A DNA stretch of 64,000 bases from Rotaria macrura (taxonomy: Eukaryota > Rotifera > Eurotatoria > Philodinida > Philodinidae): the NCBI GenBank assembly GCA_900239685.1, contig OENT01000150.1, positions 62,001 through 126,000 of the forward strand, given 5' to 3'. This document shows, piece by piece, positions 39,197 to 53,106 of this stretch (within the stretch, counting starts at the first letter, position 1; every line of letters starts with the position of its first letter). A program made the position numbers and the translations under genes. The notes beneath the pieces are model-generated. The model had not been told where the DNA came from. It did not search any database and saw nothing but the letters and a program-made list of their open reading frames with translations.

Positions 39197-40669
39197 ATGA
39201 CCACCCGAGTAACCTCTACATTCGCGCTCACTGGAATTGAAAAACTTTGCTGTGCACATGGCAATTGGATAACTATTGCTCATGCTGCTCATTTGAGTGG
39301 AAATCCTTTGAAACTTCAAACAAATGGTTCAAATGCTGTTCAATGTCTATTGAAACGTCATCCTCGTATGCGTACACGACTTCGGATAGAGGGTGAAAAC
39401 TATTTTCTCGATGTTTTTGAATATCATAGCGAACATCTATCTAGTGACTTGTATTTTTCAATTGTGGAAACAGCTAATTATTCTTGGCAAGAAATCGTCG
39501 AATGTCGATGTAATCAAGATCCTTATTCGAATGATGGAACTATAGCTTTTCCCTTGTTTCATTTTATGCTTCTGGTTGACTCTCAAAAGTTGAATGATGA
39601 TACTTGTCATTTGATTCTTTTCGAAAATCATTGTGTCTCAGATGGTCGTAGTGGATTTATTCTGATCAATGATTTCTTAATATTAACAACTACTACGAAT
39701 AACTCATTGCCATTATTGGAACCACTCAACGAAGAAATATTTCCATTGCTTGGTCAAATGATTCCACGTCCGTATAGTATTTTCTATCCGTTGGTATCAT
39801 TTGTCTTTAAAAAAATTCTCAAATATCGATTACATCAACAAGTACAACCACGAATTCCTGTCAAGTCAATACCTCACATTGATTGCAACTCGACGAAGTT
39901 CAATGTTCAGCGCTATAAAATGAAATTTTTATTCGAATCAAGTTCCTTCGATCTCTACTCAAATTTACATCGGCAATGTCACTTTCGCGAAGTAACCTTA
40001 AACGGCCCACTTTTTGCTTGTCTTCTCTTGGCTATCCATCATTGTTTTCCACTCGACAATAATACTCGATTGAGACCATTCGGAATCAGTGTCACGTTCG
40101 ATATGCGCTCGCGTCTCTCACGATCGCCACTCACATCTTCGTCGGTCGGCTTCTTTGCGTGCGGCAATCAAATCAAACTCAAACAATCACTTTCTATGAC
40201 ATCAACTCGATTTTGGTCATTGGTATATCAATGCATGGAAATTACGCAACAACCACTGAAGAGATCTGGTATTCCTCTCAAAATGAATGTTTCAGCTGAC
40301 ATGTTTGCAAATGAAACTGAATTCGACCAGTTCACTCGACATCTTCCAGAAGGACGCCGATCAGAATTTGCCTTTTCGAACATAGGGAAATATCCTTTTC
40401 CCTGTGAATATAATCAAGGTGAAGTTCGATTACGTGGTTTACATGTAATTAACAACGGCAGTGTGTATCGCTTTTCGACAGTTCTATTCGTCACTTGTGC
40501 TGGAGATGGACAGCTTGACTTCTCCCTGGCACATGAGATGGAAAGTAATGAACAGGCGAAGAAGTTTCTTGATTATTATGTGCGCCTAATTGAAGTATGT
40601 GCCGATGAAGAACGTTGCAAAACAGAAACGACTCTCGATCAGCTAGTAAAAGTAATGGAATCTATTTGA
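39197..40669 (+). CDS. CoA-dependent acyltransferase, condensation/PapA-like (490 aa)
   Basis: Single intronless frame. The key feature is the HxxxD active-site motif of the condensation/CoA-dependent acyltransferase superfamily, NHCVSDG with His145 and Asp149. Upstream, LLKRHPRMRTRLRIE (about residues 51-65) matches the 'RHPxLRT' helix of the same fold, and FSNIGKYPFP (about 400) sits where this superfamily has its second conserved core segment, though the classical DFGWG is absent. Length and layout resemble PapA-type or fungal alcohol-acetyltransferase enzymes, which transfer acyl groups from CoA to an alcohol or amine. I cannot say which substrate is used. No signal peptide or membrane helix is obvious, so a cytosolic enzyme is likely. 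Intron-free structure among intron-rich neighbours, and a family more typical of bacteria and fungi, suggest horizontal acquisition, a known feature of bdelloid genomes. An AATAAA follows the stop. Confidence 0.85.
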   Translation: MTTRVTSTFALTGIEKLCCAHGNWITIAHAAHLSGNPLKLQTNGSNAVQCLLKRHPRMRTRLRIEGENYFLDVFEYHSEHLSSDLYFSIVETANYSWQEIVECRCNQDPYSNDGTIAFPLFHFMLLVDSQKLNDDTCHLILFENHCVSDGRSGFILINDFLILTTTTNNSLPLLEPLNEEIFPLLGQMIPRPYSIFYPLVSFVFKKILKYRLHQQVQPRIPVKSIPHIDCNSTKFNVQRYKMKFLFESSSFDLYSNLHRQCHFREVTLNGPLFACLLLAIHHCFPLDNNTRLRPFGISVTFDMRSRLSRSPLTSSSVGFFACGNQIKLKQSLSMTSTRFWSLVYQCMEITQQPLKRSGIPLKMNVSADMFANETEFDQFTRHLPEGRRSEFAFSNIGKYPFPCEYNQGEVRLRGLHVINNGSVYRFSTVLFVTCAGDGQLDFSLAHEMESNEQAKKFLDYYVRLIEVCADEERCKTETTLDQLVKVMESI

Positions 40670-41973
40670 AACTATTGTATTCTATTTAAACTTTGTTTTA
40701 AGTAAAATAAAATTGACGATAAAAATGAATTACTTCTATATTTTGATGTACATTCCTTTTCATGACGTTATTCACTGATTTTCAAAGTACAAATTCACAC
40801 TGTTATCGAAAAAATTCGAAGTTTTTTGCTATGTCTGAAGAATAGACATTGTGATTTGTTTCATTCTCATGTTTCATCTCACAACTACATATTCATACAT
40901 TTGTTAACTATACCGAACTGAATTCAATGCTTTTAATCATAGGAATTCAGTCTAAGATATAAAAATATATATATATATATTCCGTGCATGTGTTCATTGA
41001 ATTTTTGTTCAATACTGATGATTGGTTTTAATTGAAAGTATTTGTAATTAAATCTTGGAAAGCGTTCAAGACATTCACAATTACACAAGAAATACAATCT
41101 CAAACTGAATCGTCAAAACTTTCGACTTCAATTGTTGTTCTGTCATCGCATATTAATTAAATGAACACACAAAAAACTCGATGCAATAATACATCAAATG
41201 TCATTACGACATCAATGGATGTTACGAAGTGAATTATCGATTGTTATTGTTGTATGGAGTTTGTTCTATGTATGCCCTATCGATCAATGTCTTCCGAGAA
41301 AAGTCATCAAAAAATAATTGGCTGATCAGATTGGGAAAAGACGTCATTTAGAAAGAATAAACACATAACCAAGTGCACCCATTATTTCGGAACTAATCAG
41401 AATTCTACTAACTATTAGACAACTGTTGGTAATTAGTACGTTTGAATTTTGTTTCACTCCCAAGGAAAACGACATTGAAAGGAATATTTCTTCGTTCTTT
41501 TTGTTCTTTTGTATTCTTCAATGTCATACTTAATTGTATGATGAATGTGACTTCAAAGTATGGCAATATTCATTTCATAGCAAGCTCAATAGGTAGTCAA
41601 GATATGAATAGACAGACAATTAATACTACAGCATCAATGATATTGCTATCGTTTATAGCAGTGATTCATAGATGCTCTAGAATTTCTCGTAGTAATTTCG
41701 CAGAAACTGAATTTTACGTTGTTCTCTGAAGTGACAGAGCATTAACAGAATGGAATAATCGGTGGAAGAATTACTTTTTTTTGTTCTAAGAAAATTTTGA
41801 ACTGAAAGAATATCATCAATTTTCATGACTTAATAACATATCACGACAAAAAAAATAATAATCAATGAATGTGTCATCAGTTGACCAATCAAACTATTTT
41901 ACTATGTTTCGGGTTATTTTTGGATTCCTTTTATTGTTATTTAATTTGAATTAGTTTCAATCGAAAAACAAAA
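40670..41973. other. convergent intergenic region
   Basis: This region lies between the 3' ends of the acyltransferase (+) and PEX6 (-) genes. It holds a poly(A) signal for the former (40706) and an AT dinucleotide run near 40964-40981. A 95-residue frame at 41442 (+) has no motif and is probably chance. Confidence 0.5.
40706..40711 (+). terminator. poly(A) signal AATAAA
   Basis: AATAAA begins 37 nt after the acyltransferase stop codon, showing that the gene carries a eukaryotic-style 3' end. Confidence 0.6.
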
Positions 41974-44900
41974 TCAAGATTTTCCCAATCTTTCATATTG
42001 TCTAATGTCATTTTGATCAAGCGATGGAGTAAAATTTGCAAGTGCATCATAAAAATCATTCTTGATCAATTTTACTATTTGATCATATTCATCGTCTTTT
42101 TCCTGATTATTTGTAATAAGTCTTCGTATTGCACGAAGATAAGCATCACTTGCTAACGCATAAAAATCGGCACCTGTCATGTTCAGTGGACATGAACGTA
42201 CGAAAGTATCTGCATCAAAGTTTTCATCGATTATTGTAAACCTAAGCAAAAAATTCATTTCATGTCTAATTTTTATTTTTATTTTTATTCATTACTTTTG
42301 TGTTAATGCATGAAACATTTGTCTTCGATCATCGTGTTCATTACTTATACCAATGTAAATAAGTTTGTCGAATCGACCTGGCCTCAAAAGTGCATCATCT
42401 AAAAGATCTGGCCGATTTGTTGCGCCAATTATAAATATATGATGTTCTTGTTGTTGTTGGTCGATTTCTGTTAACAATTGTGATACAAGTCGATCACTAA
42501 CACCTGACGAATCCGACGATGTTCGACCACGACGTGGTGCCAGCGAATCAAGCTCATCGAAAAATAGAATACAAGGTGATGCAAGACGTGCTCGTTCAAA
42601 TAGATCACGAACATTTTGTTCACTTTGACCAACGTACATATTCAATAATTCAGGTCCACGAACCGATAAAAAATTTAAAGAGAATTCTGTTGCCACCGCT
42701 TTTGCTAATAATGTTTTTCCTAGAAGTAAAATAGACACGTGTCTTTGTCGAAAAAGAATCATCTGCATACCTGAACCAGGAGGTCCGTAGAGAAGAATGC
42801 CAGTTCTAATAAAAAAAATTGACAAGAGTTTCTGATATGTTAAGGTAAAAATAAGAACAATGTGCCGGTTAAGCGATTTTTTTTTGTTATTCTTCTGATC
42901 CAGAGAGAATTATTGCTGAATGTATCTGAAAAAAATATCTTCATCAGTCAATCTTTCATTCTTGTAGTCGCTAGTTGACTTCCATCGTTTTAGATCATAC
43001 CTCTTCAATCATTTTCTGATTCGTATCATTTAAAAACAGATTCGCTCTATATTTTATCATAATCAACCATACTCATTAGTATCTGTTGAAACATACTGTT
43101 CTTATGTTCGTATTAAGTAAAATTCCCAAACTCTAATCTCGGACTTGCACGAACACTCTGTTGAATCGAGTTAGACAGTAACTAATTTACTCTCAATTTG
43201 AAAGAAAACTATCGTCATATATTTATAGAACGATCACCGATATCTACTTCGAAGTATATGTGAAATGTACTAGTTGTTAAAACGAAGTATACGAAAACAT
43301 TTTACCAAATCTTTTAAACTGAGAATCGAGATAGATGACAAATTTTATTGACCAAACTAATAGTATGGATAGAATACGATTTCAGATTCAACTGTTTCAT
43401 AATCGAAAGGTTCTATTCACATAAACGTATCTAGTTCGATCGATTGTAGTCAAATCAACGATGATAGATCAGAACAAAAAAAGAAAATTTGTTTTTGTCA
43501 TTTCATAAATGAATGTTTCCAAATAATAATTTAAAGTTTTTCTAGTTGAATTATATTGATTCCCATAATTAGACGATATAAATTCCATATGACGGAAATT
43601 CGAACAAGAAACTTTCGTTTTTTTTCACACGAGTCTTATTTCGACGATGAATTTTCTTTGCAATTAAATTTACACTCGTTTCTTTATTCGAAAAACGATA
43701 GAGCATACATGCATAGTTCAATCATTCTCATTATTCTGAAATCATTCTTGAAAATTTATTTCGTATGTTCTATACAGATAGAGTGTCAATCAATAATATG
43801 ATTTGAAATGCTTTGTATCGATTCATGTAAAGATATTCGCTCGTTTTTAGATCCGATGAATTCTTCTCTCATTAAACACGCATACTCGTACAAAATTACG
43901 ATTCAAAGTTCCGTCGTAGCATATATGAGTTGAACTAGAATTCTTACCTTGCTAATTCACCAAATAAATCTGGATGAATCAGTGGTAACTGAATCGTATT
44001 TAAAATTTCTTTTTTCGCTGTGGTCAATCCACCAATATCGCTCCAATGTACATTGGGTATTATTGCTTTACGTTGACTAGTCAATTTTGATGCATGACTC
44101 TTTTTTAATGCTACCTCAAAATCTACATTTGTTAACATAAGTGACATTCCAGATGATCTATTCGTTAGAAAATAACACATTTGAATAGTTGAAAAACATC
44201 GTCATCGAATTATACTCAAATGTTCGCCAATAAGCAGCTTCAATAGTTAAGCGAATCAATTGATCAATATCAGCTATTGGCCAACCTGAATAATATTATT
44301 ATTTAAATAAAATCTTGTTTCTTTAACAAATTTGTCTAACCTTTCGTTTGAGCTAAAATAAGATCATAATTAAAATCATCAGCTACTAAAACCTTTGCAA
44401 GTCGATTACGAAGCCATTCTTTACGTATCTCCATTGGGACTGCCTATTAAAAATATGTCAAATCTTAATATGAAAAATATTCATACTACTACAATGCAAT
44501 GTTTCGTACTGGTATAGATAATGTATAACTAAATAGACTCAAAACTTGTTCACTAAGCAAATGAAGACGTGAAACACATGCTAAAATAATCAAAGGACCA
44601 TTATTCGTTGATGTTGACTTAATCTGTTGAATGAATTTCCGAAGACCATTGGTTACAATTGCATCATCATGTTCCACATCAGTTAATTTACACAAGTAGT
44701 TCACCTAAAATTATGGGTGTCTGTTTCTTAGTTGAGAATCATTCTCATTGAATGAATGTTACATGATTGAAAAACAATACACACGGTGTACATTTTACTG
44801 CAAGTTGTATAGATTGTTCAATGCGTTTAACTGTTGCTGTAGCCGAGTCACCAGCAACTAACTGACTCGATACCTAAACGAGGCGTATAATGGATCATGT

Positions 44901-45756
44901 GACAAAATGAATAATATTACTGTATGACAATGATATCCACATTGACGACAAGCATAATCAACCAGTGAACTGAAATCATCAATTCCGTGTAGGAGAATTG
45001 TTGGTATTGATGTTTGCTTTGACCATTGTATATCGAACGTTTTTAACATTTGACATAAACGTTGACTAATAAATACTATTGTTTCATCTGTATCAGAACA
45101 ACTGGAGAGGAAAGAAAATGCATTAAAGTCTTCGTATGAATAATAACATGGCAATCAGACATAATAATTATTTTCTTACGTTGATGTTAGTTTTTCTTGA
45201 TAAATTTTTTTTGTATCAACAATAATGCGACAATTATCACCCGAGACGGAAACATCATCTTGTGTTAAAGATGAAATAATAAAATGTACTTCTAATTCTA
45301 CAACAACAACAGAAAAAATGCACACACTAAAATCATAATATCTTTTACGTTGAACGTCGAGTATATTAGTTGTTCATAGAATATCGTTAGTCATAGATGT
45401 GAAAAGTTTGACTTCAATAGATTCAAATTGTCTGAGAAATTTGCAGAACATATGTAACTAATGTGTGAGCAACATAGGAAAAAGTATCTCGGATATTAGG
45501 AGCAATCATTCGTGAGTACTTCACGAAAGTTGTACTAAGAATATCTTAGAATGCTTTGAATAGATTGAGTTTGAAATTCGTTGGACTCGGTGGAACATAC
45601 TCATACCTGGTTGTAATAATGGTCGTATTATAATCTGTTCGTTTAATTTAACTCGTCGTGGTTCACTAAAATAATCTTGTAAATCTTCATCAACATTAAT
45701 TGTGTCTGGATAATGAGGTGAACGGATAAGAGACAAACGTAATTCCATACTTCTAT
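41974..45756 (-). CDS. PEX6: peroxin-6 AAA ATPase (N-terminal part not found)
   Basis: Eleven phase-consistent exons: 45607-45756, 45180-45297, 44921-45101, 44763-44873, 44510-44704, 44341-44443, 44216-44285, 43948-44157, 42771-42805, 42296-42719 and 41974-42241, about 620 residues in all. The C-terminal D2 ATPase is canonical: WSDIGGL, Walker [25 protein letters not shown] (pore and adjoining region), Walker [23 protein letters not shown] and arginine-finger region [16 protein letters not shown] and [10 protein letters not shown] are PEX6-type. The D1 ATPase is degenerate: Walker A is replaced by [10 protein letters not shown] and Walker B by VLFFNH. Upstream, [11 protein letters not shown] and YFSEPRRV match the segment before D1 in human PEX6. 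PEX6 works with PEX1 to pull the PEX5 receptor from the peroxisome membrane. About 350 N-terminal residues expected from human PEX6 (980 aa) were not recognised and may lie upstream, be very divergent, or be lost. The intron 42806-43947 is 1142 nt. Confidence 0.94.
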
Positions 45757-48700
45757 CTGAAATATGAACAAATTATTGGCAAATCTGTCGTAGAAGAAAA
45801 GTCTAACAAGTATTCAAGTATAGAGAAAACTCAACGTATGTTTGTATTATTTGAGCAAAGAAAGATCAATCATCAGACACTGAAGTATTTTGATTAAAGA
45901 GTTTTTGAAAACATCAATTCTAACTATCGAATCTCTTATAATCGAGAATTTTCTCTTCTATCGAACACTCTATTCTAATATTTAAATGACATCATGTCGT
46001 GTCAATGAAATATTAAAAAGACTCAAATATTCAATTATTTTAAAATGCTCTCATAGTATATTCTTCGAAGATCCTTTCGCTTTGTATAATTTTGTATCCA
46101 CCTAGTTCAAAGAAGTATCTCAGATATTTCATATAAATAGACCGACGATTTCATGTTCTGTATTGCCAAGATTTTTCAAAGTTCATGATTTTCTTTTCAC
46201 GTATGAAACACTTGAAATTTAATCTTCATACTATCATCTTCTATTGAATATACATTTGAAATTCACATTTCAAAGTTCAACAACGAGGAACATGTTTATA
46301 TTGGCTCGCTTTAACTTGAAATTTGTTTTTGTGACAAGATGTGGCTCGCCCTTGAAAATATTCCGTTTATTGATATGATGATTGTAATCAGCATACATCT
46401 GGATAACCGACAATTCAAGTAGTCGTTTTTCCTTCGACAGGAAAATCTCACCTGAAAATAAAATACAAAAAAGAGAGATACGATGACAGTACTTATACTT
46501 AGAAAGAAAAAGTGGTAACTGTTGACTCTTCAATTTAGATCAACATATTATTCTCATCATCATTTTTTTTTCTAAGAATATTTTTCACTGTAAGTATGCT
46601 ACATATATTTCACAAGTGAAAAAGATTGATTTTTTTCAAGAATCTTGAAAAATCTACCAACTTTTCTAACCATGAAATGAACGTACCTACAAAACGATAA
46701 ACTTGAAACTCATTAAAATCTATGAACAAACATATTACACAATTCAACCATAAAATACAGTAAATTAGCTATCTATTTTCTGAATTTATAGAATAGGATC
46801 GTATTTTCTTAAATCCATATACTTAGCAGCATAACTGAAAGATTCTCATCAAAACTCTACTCAATTTTTATGATACATAAAACCATAATGAATGCTATAC
46901 ACGCATGTTACTTCGTAACACACAAGAACAATGATAGGGGATGGTAGTGTACCTTTGGTTAATCCATAGAGAACGACAACTACATGTACGTAGACCCTAA
47001 TGAGATATGCATGTTGAAGAGAAATCTCTGATTTTCTGTCTGTTGCCTTGGTTTCTCCAAGCGGTATCGAGATTTTCAAAATTCGACGGAAAACTTTGAA
47101 CGAATATAGAATTTAACAACAACAGTTCATTGTGTAATTTTGTGTCCGTGACACACACACACACATCGAGCTTCAATGTCATTATTATTTCAAAAATGAG
47201 AATATATCAATAGATCTGAAGCGTTCAAAGTAAATTTTCCTTACTACAGTCTACATCAGCATGAAGATTAAAGTTGAAAGTCGAAAATAAATTTTCGCAA
47301 TATTCTTGGAATGATGTAGAGCATTACATGACAATTTACATCAGTGTGCAGTACTTCCATCTGTATAACATTAAAAATCTGCATGATTCTTTCAACGTTC
47401 ATAGTTTTCTATGATCTATGTGACAATAATAGTCTTAATTTAGAAACAAACTTATCAGTCTCAAGAGTGTCTTTAGTATCTGAGAATCTCTTTTTTTTTC
47501 ATCATACTAGTATTAAATAAAAAACATTTTTATTTTGTCGAAACTAAACATTTACTCCATTCATTTATTGATAGTACGTAAAATTACCGCGTCTTTACAA
47601 CGACAGTAACTTTATTGAAAAAATCACTTTCTTTTCGAAATTGACTATATTCAACACGCCTAACTGTCAACAATGAATCGAATTTAAATATTCATCAACA
47701 GATTGATTTTCTAAACAATAATAATGCACTTCAATGGTACACTTGATCGAAGTTCAACTTTCCTTTTAGAACTATAACAAAATTCGATGAAAATTGACTC
47801 ATCTTAATTAGTCAATGTGAATCATCATTGATGGTATGTCTCATCGAAAATTTAGTTGCTCTCATATTTTTCTCTTTATCAATACCTAATAATTTGTTCA
47901 CCACTATTAAATAGTTTACGGATCAATATTAAAACTTTCATTTAATTTCTGCATGTGATAGGAAGTTTTCAAATCAGTACTACGTATGCCTTTCGGAATC
48001 TGATTGATCATTTTCTTTTCTACACTTAAATCATTCTCGATTGATTTGATTCTTTCCCTTTGGGAGTATTCCGTTGCAACAAAGAGTACATTCGGATGAT
48101 AATCTGTCTTTACTGTTGACTATTGAATGATATGAAAATATTCAATATGCGTATCCGTCATGATTTCATGTGAATCAATATGATTGATTTTACAGGAACA
48201 ACACAACAGTGAAATCGATTTTGTCAATAAATAGAAAAACAAACTTACCAAAATCAAATATAACTATTTTTCATTTGATATATGACTTCAAATTCATTGT
48301 CTATGGTATTATGTACGAGAAAACCATTCCAATCCTAATTGTTGTCACGTCAAGCCACATTATGACTGTGAGGAAAGATTTAGTAAAGCCAAGAAAACCT
48401 TGAATATTATCTTAAATTCTGTCCTGACGGATCATACTTTCATTCAAGTACTCGACGAATCTTCATTCAACATATTTCACAAGTTGCAAACGTCGGTTGA
48501 AATTCATTTATACACCACTTAAGAATGATTATTATTTAAATGTATTCATATGTTGTTATTTCAAATGCCATAATATTGAATGATAAGAAAATGTATTTGA
48601 GATTTTTCACGAGCCAGTAACTAGTTGATTTTGATCTAGAACATGAATAGTGTTTAACATATATTGCTCATCATTAAACTTATGCTCTATGTAGAATGTG

Positions 48701-49788
48701 ATTAACCATTTAACAAAGGATTTTTAAATGAACATTAAAAAAATGCCAAATAGGCGAGTTTTAGCATGGCAAGCTTATAATATACGTCAATTCTCATGGC
48801 CAATATAGTTACTGACTGACTTAAATAGATCAAACTTCGTATTCATTGAATATTGTTTAACGATTGTCAAACGAGAAAAACAATTTCGTTCAAAAGTATG
48901 ATATTTTAAACATGAACACAAAAATCTAAATTTCATATCAATTTATTCGATTCAAAATGACTTACTATCTTCATATATCAACATTGTATCGGAGTGCGGA
49001 TTTTACATTGAAAACCTATTCTTCAAAGATTTCTTAGATAGGCAATATATAACAGGAAGAAATACATTGTTGTGTATGGAGATTTATTAAGTATTCTAAT
49101 CTATTGAAGATTCGCCCGTGTGTGAAATTCGAAAGAAAAATTTCATTATACAATTTTCTATATACGGGTACTATATGTGCTGAATATTAAAGCCATGGCA
49201 ATGGATGGGAACCCTTCGAATTATTTCTAGTTGTACTAAGTTCGATTTCTAAACAGCATGTAGCATTGGACATCGTTGTACGTTGTAGCATATTCCCTCG
49301 TTACTGAATGTGTAAACGTACTAAGTATGAATCACAAATGTTACATATTTTTGTTAATTTTCAAAATAATAGCATACATTCTGATGATTATCAGCATTTG
49401 AAAGAGCTTCCTACGAAAAGAATCATTGAATATCAATAAAAATCTAGACATAAAATCAAGTTAATTTAGTTCTACGAATAAGAATAATGAAGAAACCTGA
49501 TAGTAATGATAGTCGATATCGATTTATTTTTCTTTAACTACATAACTCGAATGATGGATGACATGAGAAGAAAAAATTCGTCTTTCAATCAGAACTCAAT
49601 TTACATTTATCTAAAAAAATCTAATGAATTCTTGATCAAGACTGTGTTTCTTCGTCCATCGAATAAAATATTTCTATGTATTTTTTCTCTTGGTTTATTT
49701 GTTTCTCTTTTAATATAATAACAAACAGAAAAAAAAGTTCAAGAGCAAATAAATTTGAAGATAAAAGAGGAGAAAATTGTAGTTTTGA
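45757..49788. other. gap between PEX6 and PSMC5; PEX6 5' exons may be here
   Basis: About 4 kb with no firmly recognised gene. The first PEX6 exon I can read begins at a splice acceptor (45756), so its 5' exons must lie to the right. An open block at 46270-46453 (-) starts at a good acceptor (tattttcag) and could be one, but its protein does not match PEX6 recognisably. The right end is presumably the PSMC5 3' untranslated region. Confidence 0.5.
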
Positions 49789-53063
<3,275 letters not shown>

Positions 53064-53106
53064 GCAATTTCAACGAAACTTTATTGTTTTACTTTTACCT
53101 ATCTAT
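53064..53106 (-). promoter_or_regulatory. 43-nt AARS2-PSMC5 gap with poly(A) signal and AG
   Basis: The whole spacer between the AARS2 stop and the PSMC5 ATG is 43 nt. On the minus strand it contains AATAAA immediately followed by G, so a candidate AG acceptor sits just before the PSMC5 leader. There is no room for an ordinary promoter plus 3' untranslated region. The layout fits an operon resolved by polyadenylation and trans-splicing, though dense packing with a promoter inside AARS2 is also possible. Confidence 0.5.

Noticed and set aside
41442-41729. 95-residue plus-strand frame downstream of the acyltransferase
   Set aside because: No motif; lies in a convergent intergenic region and looks like chance.
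46270-46453. possible PEX6 5' exon starting at a good acceptor
   Set aside because: The encoded residues do not match PEX6 recognisably and the downstream junction is not defined, so it was not added to the gene model.
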